The position numbers were made by a program, and so were the translations under genes. From positions 496,001 to 560,000 of the forward strand of contig NZ_FOQV01000001.1 in assembly GCF_900113835.1 (NCBI RefSeq): a stretch of 64,000 nucleotides of DNA, in the 5' to 3' direction. This stretch comes from Allobosea sp. OK403. Lineage in GTDB: Bacteria; Pseudomonadota; Alphaproteobacteria; Rhizobiales; Beijerinckiaceae. This document shows positions 9,647-18,373 of this stretch, in pieces (the stretch's first letter is position 1; each line of letters opens with the position of its first letter). The notes below the pieces were generated by a model. The model was not told the DNA's origin and ran no database searches. It saw only the letters and a program-made list of their open reading frames with translations.

Positions 9647-9660
9647 TTTTAGGTCTAAAG
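9647..9660. promoter_or_regulatory. Putative MarR operator, leftward promoter
   Basis: TTTTAGGTCTAAAG matches the core of the strong palindrome at 9795-9824 at 13 of 14 positions on the opposite strand. On the minus strand it lies between a TTGCAA -35-like and a TATATT -10-like hexamer (18-bp spacing), just upstream of the SDR start at 9617. Binding here would block the leftward operon. Confidence 0.6.
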
Positions 9661-9794
9661 GAATTTGCAAGCGCTCTGATCGGGTTGAAGGCAGGCGGCA
9701 AAATCGTGCGAAAACCACCATATGTCGGCGGTACATGATTAAGTTCGCCTCCCGCCGCTTCGGTTTTTCGGCGAACGAAATGAGCCTCTTGAGA

Positions 9795-9824
9795 TAAAAT
9801 TATTTTAGACCTAAAATAATTTTA
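9795..9824. promoter_or_regulatory. MarR operator: 14-bp perfect inverted repeat over the rightward promoter
   Basis: Perfect arms TAAAATTATTTTAG and CTAAAATAATTTTA around a 2-bp centre. TTGAGA at 9789-9794 and TAAAAT at 9812-9817 form a good sigma-70 promoter with 17-bp spacing for the monooxygenase gene, and the palindrome covers the spacer and the -10. This is a very AT-rich island in a GC-rich window. It shares its core with the site at 9647-9660. Confidence 0.72.
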
Positions 9825-9847
9825 CAGCCCATGTTTCGGAGGTCATG

Positions 9848-12172
9848 ATGCGCATTGCGGTCGTTGGCGGCGGACCCGCCGGGCTCTATTTCGCGCTCTT
9901 GATGAAGCGCGACTGGCCGCAGCTCGAGGTCACGGTCTTCGAGCGCAACCAGCCCGACGACACTTTCGGCTTCGGCGTCGTCTTCTCCGACCAGACGCTC
10001 GACACCTTCAAGGCGGCCGATGCGACAAGCTATGCCGCGATCCGCGACAATTTCGCATACTGGGACGATGTCGAGATCCATTTCAAGGAGAGCGTGCACC
10101 GCGTCTCCGGCAACGGCTTCTGCGGCTGCTCGCGCCGCTCGCTGCTCATGCTGGTGCAGGCTCGCGCCCGCGAGCTCGGCGTCGATCTTCGTTTCGGTGA
10201 GGAGGCCAGTGATATCGAGGCGCTGAAGCGCGATTACGACCTCGTCGTCGCCGCCGACGGCATCAACAGCCGAATCCGCGAGGGTTGGCGCGAGCGCTTC
10301 CAGCCCGAGACCGACCTGCGGCCCAACATCTTCACCTGGATGGGATCGACCCGCCCCTTCGACGCCTTCAACTTCTTCTTCAAGGAAACCGAATTCGGGC
10401 TCTTCATCGCCCATTGCTACCAATATGAGGTCGGCCGCTCGACCTGGGTGCTGGAGACCGATCCCGAGACCTTCGCCAAGGCGGGGCTCGACAAGCTGGA
10501 CGAAGCGGAATCGGCAGCCTTTCTCGAAGGCGTCTTCGCCGAGGAGCTGCAGGGCCATAAGCTGGTCACCAATCGCTCGCTCTGGCGGAATTTTCCGATG
10601 ATCCGCTGTCGCAACTGGGTCTCGGAGAACGTCGTCCTGATCGGCGACGCCAAGGCGACGGCGCATTTCTCGATCGGCTCTGGCACCAAGCTCGCGATGG
10701 AAGACGCGATCGCGCTGCACAAGGCCTTCGGCAAGGCGCAATTGAACGTCACCGAGGCGCTCGCATTGTTCGAGCGCACGCGCCGCGAGGAGGTCGAGAA
10801 GACCCAGCACGCGGCCGACGTCTCGCTGGTCTGGTTCGAGCAGCTGCGCCGCTTCTGGGATTTCGACCCGCTGCGCTTCGCCTTCGGCCTGATGACGCGC
10901 TCCAAGGCGATCACCTATGACAATCTGGCTCTGCGCGCGCCGGGTTTCGTCGCGGCGATCGACAAGCTGGTCGCGCAGGAGCTCGGCCCGCTCGCCCGCA
11001 CCCGCAAGGACGGCGCCCCCGTGCCGCCGGCCTTCCAGCCGCTCAAGCTGCGCGAGATGCAGGTCGAGAACCGCATGGTGCTCTCGCCGATGTGCCAATA
11101 TTCGGCGCAGGATGGCCTGCCCAATGACTGGCACCTGATGCATTACGGCTCGCGCGCCATTGGCGGCCCCGGGCTCATCTTCACCGAAATGACCTGCGTG
11201 GCGGCCGATGCGCGCATCACGCCGGGCTGCGCCGGGCTCTATACCGACGCGCAGGAAGCCGCCTGGGCCCGGATCGTCGACTTCGTCCATGCCAATTCGG
11301 CGGCGAAGTTCTGCCTCCAGCTCGGCCATGCCGGGCGCAAGGGCGCGACCAAATTGATGTGGGACGGCATGGACAAGCCGCTGGAGGAGGGCGCCTGGCC
11401 GATCATCTCGGCCTCGCCCTTGCCCTATTATCCGGAGAGCCAGATCCCGGGCGAGATGAGCCGCTCCGACATGGACCGGGTGAAGGCCGAGTTCGTCGCG
11501 GCAGCGCAGCGCGGCGAGCGCGCCGGCTTCGACATGCTGGAGCTGCACTGCGCCCATGGCTATCTGCTGGCGAGCTTCCTCTCGCCGCTGACCAATCACC
11601 GGACGGATGACTATGGCGGCTCGGTCGAGAACCGCCTGCGCTATCCCCTGGAGGTCTTCCGCGCCCTGCGCGAGACCTGGCCGCGCGAGAAGCCGATGTC
11701 TGTGCGCATCTCCGCGACCGACTGGAAGGCGGGCGGCGTGACCCCGCAGGACATGATCGCGATCTCCACGGCCTTCGCGGAGGAGGGCTGCGACCTCGTC
11801 GACGTCTCAACCGGGCAGACCGTCAACGACAGCCGCCCGATCTATGGCCGCATGTTCCAGATGCCGTTCTCCGACCAGATCCGCAATGAGGCTCGCGTCG
11901 CGACCATGTGCGTCGGCAACATCACCTCGGCCGACCAGGTCAACACCATCATCGCCTCAGGCCGGGCCGACCTCGTCGCGCTCGGCCGGCCGCATCTGGC
12001 CGATCCTTCCTTCGTGCTGCGCGCCGCTGCCTGGTATGGCGTCGATATAGCCCAACCGCTGCAATATCAGCCCGGCAAGGACCAGCTCATGCGCAACACC
12101 CCACGCGAGCGCGAGGAAAGCGAGGCGCTGAAGCTCAAAGCCAAGCCGAGCCGCCACGCGGTCTCGGTCTAG
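9848..12172 (+). CDS. Bifunctional 2-aminobenzoyl-CoA monooxygenase/reductase (salicylyl-CoA 5-hydroxylase/oxidoreductase family)
   Basis: 774-residue dual flavoprotein. Residues about 1-380 are an FAD aromatic hydroxylase domain: N-terminal [10 protein letters not shown] and the later [18 protein letters not shown] flavin motif. Residues about 395-740 are an Old Yellow Enzyme domain: VLSPMCQYS, the H-x-x-H active-site segment in [15 protein letters not shown] and [10 protein letters not shown], and the FMN phosphate-binding region ending [10 protein letters not shown]. In Azoarcus evansii this architecture hydroxylates and then reduces 2-aminobenzoyl-CoA, destroying aromaticity without ring cleavage by a dioxygenase. 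An ATG also occurs at 9845; 9848 gives the family N-terminus MRIAVVGGG behind CGGAGG. Divergent from the rest of the pathway. The exact substrate (2-amino- or 2-hydroxybenzoyl-CoA) is inferred. Confidence 0.9.
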   Translation: MRIAVVGGGPAGLYFALLMKRDWPQLEVTVFERNQPDDTFGFGVVFSDQTLDTFKAADATSYAAIRDNFAYWDDVEIHFKESVHRVSGNGFCGCSRRSLLMLVQARARELGVDLRFGEEASDIEALKRDYDLVVAADGINSRIREGWRERFQPETDLRPNIFTWMGSTRPFDAFNFFFKETEFGLFIAHCYQYEVGRSTWVLETDPETFAKAGLDKLDEAESAAFLEGVFAEELQGHKLVTNRSLWRNFPMIRCRNWVSENVVLIGDAKATAHFSIGSGTKLAMEDAIALHKAFGKAQLNVTEALALFERTRREEVEKTQHAADVSLVWFEQLRRFWDFDPLRFAFGLMTRSKAITYDNLALRAPGFVAAIDKLVAQELGPLARTRKDGAPVPPAFQPLKLREMQVENRMVLSPMCQYSAQDGLPNDWHLMHYGSRAIGGPGLIFTEMTCVAADARITPGCAGLYTDAQEAAWARIVDFVHANSAAKFCLQLGHAGRKGATKLMWDGMDKPLEEGAWPIISASPLPYYPESQIPGEMSRSDMDRVKAEFVAAAQRGERAGFDMLELHCAHGYLLASFLSPLTNHRTDDYGGSVENRLRYPLEVFRALRETWPREKPMSVRISATDWKAGGVTPQDMIAISTAFAEEGCDLVDVSTGQTVNDSRPIYGRMFQMPFSDQIRNEARVATMCVGNITSADQVNTIIASGRADLVALGRPHLADPSFVLRAAAWYGVDIAQPLQYQPGKDQLMRNTPREREESEALKLKAKPSRHAVSV

Positions 12173-12204
12173 TCAAGAGAGCCGAGCCGCCACGCGGTCT
12201 CGGC
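12144..12204 (+). terminator. Tandem duplicated hairpins at and after the monooxygenase stop codon
   Basis: A 24-bp sequence is directly repeated at 12144-12167 and 12180-12203. The copy at 12181-12204 folds as GCCGAG-CCGC, loop CAC, GCGG-(T)-CTCGGC, a ten-pair stem with one bulge. The first copy forms nearly the same hairpin but also encodes the protein's last residues, with the TAG stop at 12170. No long T run follows, so it may end transcription weakly or protect the 3' end. Confidence 0.5.
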
Positions 12205-12281
12205 TTGAAGCCAGGCGCGGGGGAACATCCCGTATGTCCGCCTGTTTCTTGAGCATCACAGTCCCAGCCAGAAGGACCGAC

Positions 12282-12617
12282 ATGCTCGCCACTGCCCGTT
12301 CGCTCGTCGCCGCGATAGCCGTCGCGACCGGTTCTTTCGCCGCGCTCGCCCAGGGGACGGTCACGCCGCCGCAGTCGCCCGGGGCCGTCGCGCCGCAATC
12401 CAATGGCGGGCTCGGCCCGGTGACGACGCACCCCTCGCAGGTCGACAGAGGCCAGAACATGATCCTGCCATCGGCCGGGAGTTCCGGGCAGTCCTCCGCG
12501 CCGACCATGATCTATGATTGCAAGGCCAAGCCACAGGACTGCACGACGCCCGCGACGCCTGCCGACAAGGCTACGGCTCCGCAAATCTCCGCCCCACCGG
12601 CTACGACGACTCCGTAG
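12282..12617 (+). CDS. Small secreted Pro/Thr-rich protein, unknown function
   Basis: 111-residue product from the ATG at 12282 (GAAGGA upstream). A clear Sec signal peptide (MLATARSLVAAIAVATG to ALA-Q, cleavage near residue 24) precedes a low-complexity Pro/Thr/Ser/Gln mature part with two Cys in IYDCKAKPQDCTTP. I recognise no domain. A longer start at 12234 would spoil the signal peptide. Codon use is ordinary. Likely a periplasmic or surface-associated protein. Confidence 0.6.
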   Translation: MLATARSLVAAIAVATGSFAALAQGTVTPPQSPGAVAPQSNGGLGPVTTHPSQVDRGQNMILPSAGSSGQSSAPTMIYDCKAKPQDCTTPATPADKATAPQISAPPATTTP

Positions 12618-12789
12618 CGCGGCAAAGTTCGCTTGCGCAGGCGCGTGCTGGAGAGGGCGTTGCTCTCTGTTGATTGCGTCGGCGCAAGGTTAGGATTGGG
12701 CGATGGGGGCTTCCGCTTGCGGCGCGGGGCGCTATCTCAAGCGCAGACAGCGGGCCGATCCGGCCTTGCGCCCAATCATGAGGTTCCAG

Positions 12790-13737
12790 ATGAAGCTCAC
12801 CGGCATTCACCACGTCACCGCCATCTCGGCCGATGCGCCGGGCAATCGCCGCTTCTATGCCGAGACGCTGGGCATGCGGCTGGTCAAGAAGACGGTGAAC
12901 CAGGACGACACCTCGGCCTATCACCTGTTCTATGCCGATGGTGCCGGCTCGCCTGGATCGGATCTGACCTTTTTCGACTGGCCTGCCTCGCCGGCCCGGC
13001 GTGGCACGCATTCGATCAATCGCACCTCCCTGCGTGTCGCCGATGAGGCGTCGCTGGAATGGTGGCGCGAGCGTCTGACCAAGGCCGGCGTCAAGGTTTC
13101 AGCCATCCGCGCGATCAATGGCCGCGAGGCCTTCGATTTCGAGGATCCGGAGGGCCAGCGCCTGACATTGCTCGCGGATGGCGGCGAGATCCCCTTCGTT
13201 GTCTGGGGGAAGAGCCCGGTTCCCGCCGCGCATCAGATTCGCGGGCTCGGGCCCGTCACCATCTCGGTGCCGAAGCTCGAGCGCACCGAGGTCGTGCTGA
13301 CCCAGCTTCTCGGACTGGAACGCATCGCGTCCTATCGCGACGCGGCTCATGCCAGCGGCGAGATCCATGTCTTCAAGATCGGGGAGGGTGGTCCGGCAGC
13401 CGAACTGCATGTCGCGGTCGAGCCCGATGCGCCGCAGGCGCGCGAAGGGGCCGGCGGCGTGCATCATCTCGCGCTGCGCACGCCGACCTTTGCCGATTAC
13501 GACGCCTGGGCGGAACGGCTCAAGGCGGCCGGCTATCCCAATAGCGGCAAGGTCGACCGCTTCTATTTCCGCTCGCTTTATCTGCGCGAGCCGAACGGCA
13601 TCCTGATCGAGATCGCCACTGACGAGCCCGGCTTCTCTGCCGATGAGCCGGCCGAGACGATGGGTGAGAAGCTCGCTCTGCCGCCCTTCCTGGAGCCGAA
13701 GCGGGCGCAGATCGAGGCCGGGCTGAAGCCGCTCTAG
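12790..13737 (+). CDS. VOC-superfamily ring-cleaving dioxygenase-like protein (MhqO/MhqA type)
   Basis: 315-residue two-domain vicinal-oxygen-chelate protein. Likely metal ligands are His in GIHHVTA near the N-terminus, His in GGVHHLAL at the start of the second half, and Glu in GILIEIAT near the end, in the usual H-H-E arrangement. Length and layout match the MhqO/MhqA group annotated as (hydro)quinone-linked ring-cleaving dioxygenases. The start at 12790 follows a GAGG at good spacing; ATG 12778 is an alternative. Monocistronic, followed by a repeat and an intrinsic terminator. The actual substrate is unknown. Confidence 0.87.
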   Translation: MKLTGIHHVTAISADAPGNRRFYAETLGMRLVKKTVNQDDTSAYHLFYADGAGSPGSDLTFFDWPASPARRGTHSINRTSLRVADEASLEWWRERLTKAGVKVSAIRAINGREAFDFEDPEGQRLTLLADGGEIPFVVWGKSPVPAAHQIRGLGPVTISVPKLERTEVVLTQLLGLERIASYRDAAHASGEIHVFKIGEGGPAAELHVAVEPDAPQAREGAGGVHHLALRTPTFADYDAWAERLKAAGYPNSGKVDRFYFRSLYLREPNGILIEIATDEPGFSADEPAETMGEKLALPPFLEPKRAQIEAGLKPL

Positions 13738-13745
13738 AGCCGGAT

Positions 13746-13859
13746 GATTGCAGCTGGAATCACGGAGTGATCCCAGCTGCAATCTGAATCCGTCTCCCGT
13801 CTGAAAGTGAGAGCAGGATTGATGTGAAAAGCCGGTTTCCACTTTTTCGCATCCTGCTC
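13746..13859. repeat. Two-module palindromic repeat (hairpin module plus ACCGGT-like module)
   Basis: Module B is an inverted repeat, 13746-13762 against 13768-13784, 17-bp arms with one mismatch and a 5-nt loop. Module A (13811-13859) runs from GAGCAGGAT to ATCCTGCTC and contains GCCGGTTTCCACTTTTTCGC. Related copies lie at 58872-58986 and 59096-59143, and the same module plan occurs at 27127, 28191, 47796, 49984 and 52234. Confidence 0.8.
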
Positions 13860-13898
13860 CGAGCGGCTGGGAGCGTTTCAACGCGGCAATCTATGGGG

Positions 13899-13932
13899 CG
13901 CGGCGGGCCGGATCGGTCCGCCGCGTTTTTTT
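13899..13932 (+). terminator. Intrinsic terminator downstream of the VOC gene
   Basis: GC-rich stem CGCGGCGG (13899-13906) pairs with CCGCCGCG (13918-13925) and is followed directly by seven T residues. It is the only plausible rightward terminator between the VOC gene, the repeat and the DUF2778 gene. The remaining bases to 14138 hold no gene I can support, only presumed promoter sequence. Confidence 0.8.
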
Positions 13933-14138
13933 GTCGCAAATTGCCGCGTTGGATTCACCGGCAATTAACCACGCAGGATTTTACTGAGCTCTGTTGAGTT
14001 GCTGGCTTCCCTGCATGGACGATCAGCGCCTTTCTCGGCCGATGCTCCTGTTCGAGCGCGGCGGAGAGCCGGCCGCTTTGGGTTTCGTTCGCTAGGGCAG
14101 GCGGCGTGTTGCGTTGTTGAGTTGAGAGCGCCGCCCCG

Positions 14139-15278
14139 ATGTCGGACCAAGGCTACAAGCCGCGTGCAGTCAGGTTGCGCTCTCGCGCCCGGCTGCGCCG
14201 CAAGGTGTTGCTCCAGCTTGCCTTCGTCGCGGCGACGACCGCACTTGGTTTCCTGGCGATGGATGGATCGCAGGATAGGCCGGCGACCCATGAGGCGAGG
14301 TCTGTGCAGACAGCGGCTGCATCGCCGCAAAAGAGCGATACAGCAAGAGTTTACAGAGATCTTCTGAATTCCGAGTTCAAGCTCGGCCCTGCGCCCACCA
14401 CTCTCGGGGGGAGCGCGCCGCTGGATGCGAGTTTCCACGCCAACACGCCGCTGCAGACGGCTTCGCTCGCACCGGCCACCCTGTCGCAACCAGCTGTTCC
14501 GGCCTCGGCTCCCGTCACCCCGCGTGACGTGGACACGACCGGAAGCATCGCGCCTGGCGCCCTTCCTTCGGCCGGGTCGGTGTCGGACATTCTCAAGACC
14601 CCTGCAGCGCCCAGGCTCGTGCCCGGCGCGCCGCGGCCGATCGCACGGCCCTCGGAGCTCAAGCCTCCCCAGACCCGCGAGCCGCCGGCCATCGTGCTGC
14701 GCCAGCCGGCGCACCGGCCCAAGGTCGCGGCGGCGCCTGCGCAGGCGCCGGACAACCGTTCATTCTTCGAAAAATTCTTCGGCGTGCCACCGCAGCCGGC
14801 CGGGCCTGCTCTCGCCTACGCAGCGCCCGAAGATGATGTCGTCGACCGTTCACGCGGACGCCGGCTCAGCCCCGGCACGGCGCCGATGATCGGTTCGGCG
14901 CAGGCGACCGCGATCTACGACATCAGCGCGCGCACGGTCTACATGCCCAATGGCGATCGTCTGGAGGCGCATTCAGGCCTCGGCGACAAGCTGGACGACC
15001 CCCGTTTCGCCCATGTCCGGATGCAGGGCGTCACGCCGCCGCATACCTATGATCTGACCGAGCGCGAGGCACTGTTCCACGGCGTGCGGGCGCTGCGCCT
15101 GAACCCCGTCGGCGGCAGCGGCGCGATCCATGGCCGCGCCGGCCTCCTGACCCACACTTATCTGCTGGGCCCCAACGGCGATTCGAATGGCTGCGTGTCG
15201 TTCAAAGACTACGACAAGTTCCTGCACGCCTATCTGCGCGGTGAAGTGAAGCGCCTGGTCGTGGTGGCGAGCCGGTAG
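14139..15278 (+). CDS. DUF2778 / Tlde1-like L,D-transpeptidase-fold protein, membrane anchored
   Basis: 379 residues. A basic N-terminus and one transmembrane segment (about 24-40) are followed by a long Pro/Ala-rich linker of over 200 residues and a C-terminal DUF2778 domain (about 265-379). The domain has SGAIHGRAG and the active-site segment GPNGDSNGCVSF, whose His and Cys match the catalytic pair of Tlde1-type L,D-transpeptidase-related enzymes. Tlde1 is known as a peptidoglycan-targeting type VI effector, but DUF2778 proteins are common in alphaproteobacteria without T6SS, and none is seen here. A housekeeping periplasmic peptidoglycan-modifying role is more likely. Confidence 0.82.
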   Translation: MSDQGYKPRAVRLRSRARLRRKVLLQLAFVAATTALGFLAMDGSQDRPATHEARSVQTAAASPQKSDTARVYRDLLNSEFKLGPAPTTLGGSAPLDASFHANTPLQTASLAPATLSQPAVPASAPVTPRDVDTTGSIAPGALPSAGSVSDILKTPAAPRLVPGAPRPIARPSELKPPQTREPPAIVLRQPAHRPKVAAAPAQAPDNRSFFEKFFGVPPQPAGPALAYAAPEDDVVDRSRGRRLSPGTAPMIGSAQATAIYDISARTVYMPNGDRLEAHSGLGDKLDDPRFAHVRMQGVTPPHTYDLTEREALFHGVRALRLNPVGGSGAIHGRAGLLTHTYLLGPNGDSNGCVSFKDYDKFLHAYLRGEVKRLVVVASR

Positions 15279-15302
15279 CTAGCGTTCAGCAAGGAAGCCA
15301 GG

Positions 15303-15451
15303 CCGTCATTCCGGGGCTTCGCGCAGCGAAGAGCCCGGAACCCAGAACCGATGCCGTTACAGTAGAAGGGCGGTCCTTCCGGCGCCTTTCTGATCATCGT
15401 CATTGGTTCTGGGTTCCGGGCTCAGGCCTGCGGCCTGCCCCGGAATGACGG
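15303..15451. repeat. Long interrupted palindrome (REP-type) between convergent genes
   Basis: Outer arms CCGTCATTCCGGGGC (15303-15317) and GCCCCGGAATGACGG (15437-15451) and inner 19-bp arms 15331-15349 and 15405-15423 are perfect inverted repeats around a ~55-bp centre. It lies between the DUF2778 gene and topA and may act as a bidirectional terminator. A similar but distinct long palindrome lies at 36467-36613. Confidence 0.8.
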
Positions 15452-15461
15452 CTCGGGCTGG

Positions 15462-18143
15462 TCAGGCCTTAGCGGCGGTTTTGGGTTTAGCCGCTGCCTT
15501 GGCCGGCGCCTTGGCCTTTGCTGCCGTCTTGGGCTTGGCCGAGGATTTCGCGGCAGCCTTGGCCGGAGCCTTCGTCTTCGCCGCAGCTTTAGGCTTCCCG
15601 CCACCCTTGACGCCACTGGCCTCGGCCTTGGCATTGACGAGTTCGACCGCCTGTTCGAGCGTGATCGCCTCCTGCGTCATCGTCTTGGGCAGGGTCGCAT
15701 TGACCTTGCCCCAGTTGACGTAAGGGCCGTATTTGCCGGCACGGACGACGAGCTTGCCGCCGCCTGGGTGCTCACCGAGATCTCGCCCCGGCACGGCTGC
15801 GCCACGCCCGAAGCGGCTGCCGCCGCCGCCACTCTCCTTGGCGACGATCAGGTCGATGGCGCGGTTGCCGCCGAGTTCGAGGATATCGTCATCCTTGTCG
15901 ATATTGGCGTAGGTCTTGCCGTGCTGGACGTAAGGCCCGTAGCGGCCGATGCCGACGAGGATCGGCTCGCCGCTCTCGGGATGCTTCGCGACCTCCTTCG
16001 GCAGGGCCAGCAGCGCCAGGGCTTTCTCCAGCGTCACGCTGGCCGCGCTCATGCCCTTGGGCAGGCTGGAGCGCTTGGGCTTCTCACCCTCGCCGAGCTG
16101 GATATAGGGCCCGAAGCGGCCATCACGCAGCGTGACGTCGACCTCCGTGACCGGATCCTTGCCGAGGATGCGCACGCCCGGCGCACCCTGGCCGCCCTCG
16201 GCCGTCGCTTCGCCGTCAGCAGCGGAGACGGTCAGCGGCCGGGTGTAGCGGCATTCCGGATAGTTCGAGCAGCCGACGAAGGCGCCGAACTTGCCGAGCT
16301 TGAGCGAGAGCGTGCCGGTGCCGCAGACCTGGCAAGAGCGCGGATCGCTGCCATCCTCGCGCGCCGGGAAGACATGGGCGCCGAGCACGCCGTTTAGCGC
16401 CTCCAGTACCTCGGTGACGCGCAGATCCTTGGTCTCGCCGATCGATTTGGTGAACTCTTCCCAGAATTCGCGCAGTAGCACTTTCCAGTCGATCTCGGCA
16501 TTGGAGACCCGGTCGAGCTGCTCCTCGAGATTGGCCGTGAAATCGAACTCGACATAGCGCTTGAAGAAGCTCTCCAGGAACGCCGTAACCAGCATGCCCT
16601 TGTCCTCGGGGACGAGGCGCTTCTTGTCGATGCGGACATATTCGCGGTCGCGCAGGGTCGACAGCGTCGCGGCATAGGTCGAGGGCCGGCCGATGCCGAG
16701 CTCTTCCATGCGCTTGACGAGGCTGGCTTCCGAATAGCGCGGCGGCGGCTCCGTGAAGTGCTGGTCGGCCGCGATGGCGCGCTTCTCAAGCGGCTCGCCA
16801 TTCTTCATCGCCGGCAGCTTTTTCGAGTCCTCGTCCTCTTCATCGTCGCGGCTCTCCTGATAGAGCGTCAGGAAGCCGTCGAAGAGCACGACCTGGCCGG
16901 TGGCGCGCAGTTCCAGATTGCGCGCGCCGACCTTGGCGGCAATGTCGACCGTGGTGCGTTCGAGCGAGGCCGATTCCATCTGGCTGGCGATGGTGCGCTT
17001 CCAGATCAGTTCGTAGAGTTTGGCCTGCTCGGGCTCGAGATGGCGCGCGACCATGGCCGGGAGACGCCCGAGATCGGTCGGCCGGATCGCCTCATGGGCC
17101 TCCTGCGCGTTCTTGGCCTTGACCGTGTATTTGCGCGGCACCTCGGGAACATAGGCGTCGCCGAACTCCTTGCCGATGACGCTCCGGGCGGCGGTGATGG
17201 CCGAGCCGTCCATGTCGACGCCGTCGGTTCGCATATAGGTGATGAGGCCGACCGTCTCGCCGCCGATGTCGACGCCCTCATAGAGCCGCTGCGCCAGTTG
17301 CATCGTCCGCGCCGGGGCGAGGCCCAGTTTGCGCGAGGCCTCTTGCTGCAAGGTCGAGGTCTGGAAGGGCGGATAGGGGTGGCGCTTGACGGGCTTGGCC
17401 TCGACATTCGCCACGCTGAAGGCGGCGGTCTCCAGCGCCGCCTTGAAGGCGAGCGCCTCGTCCCCCGTGCCGATGTCGAGCCGGGTGATCTTCTTGCCGT
17501 CGGCTCCGACGAGCCGTGCGTCGAAGACGCCGCCTGCGCTGGTGGCGAGCGTGGCCACCAGCGACCAGTATTCGCGGGCCCGGAAGGCCTCGATCTCGCG
17601 CTCGCGGTCGCAGACGATGCGCAGCGCCACCGACTGGACGCGGCCGGCCGAGCGTGCGCCGGGCAATTTGCGCCAGAGCACGGGGGAGAGGGTGAAGCCG
17701 ACGAGATAGTCGAGCGCCCGGCGCGCCAGATAAGCGTCGACCAGCGCCTGGTCGACCTGGCGCGGATTGGCGAGCGCCTTCTGCACGGCGTCCTTGGTCA
17801 CGGCGTTGAAGGTGACGCGCTCGACGGGGATGCCCTTGAGCGCCCGCTTGGCGTTCAGCGCTTCCAGCACGTGCCAGGAGATGGCCTCGCCCTCGCGGTC
17901 CGGGTCGGTTGCGAGGATCAGCTTGTCGGCGCCTTTCAGCGCCTTGACGATCTCGGCGACCTGCTTGGCGCCGCGCCCCTCGATCTCCCACTTCATCGCG
18001 AAGTCCTGCTCGGGCTCGACGGAGCCGTCCTTGGCGGGCAGGTCGCGGATATGCCCGAACGAGGCGATGACCTCGTAATCCGAGCCGAGATATTTGTTGA
18101 TCGTCTTGGCCTTGGCCGGCGACTCGACGACGAGGAGCTTCAT
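15462..18143 (-). CDS. topA: DNA topoisomerase I
   Basis: 893-residue type IA topoisomerase that relaxes negative supercoils. The N-terminal TOPRIM domain starts MKLLVVESPAKAKTI and contains DPDREGEAISWH; the catalytic Tyr is in ITYMRTDGVDM. A single C4 zinc-finger-like repeat CQVCGTGTLSLKLGKFGAF...CSNYPEC is followed by several glycine-rich Toprim-C repeats (FGPYIQLGEG, YGPYVQHGKTY, YGPYVNWGK). It ends in a ~60-residue Lys/Ala-rich tail of the type that binds DNA non-specifically. The ATG at 18143 is the conserved start. Confidence 0.96.
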   Translation of the reverse strand: MKLLVVESPAKAKTINKYLGSDYEVIASFGHIRDLPAKDGSVEPEQDFAMKWEIEGRGAKQVAEIVKALKGADKLILATDPDREGEAISWHVLEALNAKRALKGIPVERVTFNAVTKDAVQKALANPRQVDQALVDAYLARRALDYLVGFTLSPVLWRKLPGARSAGRVQSVALRIVCDREREIEAFRAREYWSLVATLATSAGGVFDARLVGADGKKITRLDIGTGDEALAFKAALETAAFSVANVEAKPVKRHPYPPFQTSTLQQEASRKLGLAPARTMQLAQRLYEGVDIGGETVGLITYMRTDGVDMDGSAITAARSVIGKEFGDAYVPEVPRKYTVKAKNAQEAHEAIRPTDLGRLPAMVARHLEPEQAKLYELIWKRTIASQMESASLERTTVDIAAKVGARNLELRATGQVVLFDGFLTLYQESRDDEEDEDSKKLPAMKNGEPLEKRAIAADQHFTEPPPRYSEASLVKRMEELGIGRPSTYAATLSTLRDREYVRIDKKRLVPEDKGMLVTAFLESFFKRYVEFDFTANLEEQLDRVSNAEIDWKVLLREFWEEFTKSIGETKDLRVTEVLEALNGVLGAHVFPAREDGSDPRSCQVCGTGTLSLKLGKFGAFVGCSNYPECRYTRPLTVSAADGEATAEGGQGAPGVRILGKDPVTEVDVTLRDGRFGPYIQLGEGEKPKRSSLPKGMSAASVTLEKALALLALPKEVAKHPESGEPILVGIGRYGPYVQHGKTYANIDKDDDILELGGNRAIDLIVAKESGGGGSRFGRGAAVPGRDLGEHPGGGKLVVRAGKYGPYVNWGKVNATLPKTMTQEAITLEQAVELVNAKAEASGVKGGGKPKAAAKTKAPAKAAAKSSAKPKTAAKAKAPAKAAAKPKTAAKA

Positions 18144-18373
18144 GGTGCGTTTCAGTCTCAAAGGGCAAAGGACGGGGCCGGGCAAAGCACAGGGAAAGCA
18201 CGTTATGTGCCTGCCTGGCGAAGCTTGGCGCAGGGCGCGTTGATAGCGGTTCGGAATGGCGCGCGAAAGTGGTTCACGCCGTTGTCTCTGTCAAACGCCG
18301 ATTATGCTTTGCCCGGACGGGTGGAGGCCTTACCGGGGGCGCTGGCGTTCGACGACGATGAGCGGAGGATATC

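Noticed and set aside
9800..11599. A 599-codon open frame antisense to the dual monooxygenase/reductase gene
   Set aside because: Composition is typical of a high-GC shadow frame (Arg/Gln/Asp-rich, no domain), and the other strand encodes a clear dual flavoprotein.
14139..15278. DUF2778 protein as a type VI secretion effector
   Set aside because: Although Tlde1 is related, the protein is membrane anchored and there is no immunity gene or T6SS component nearby.
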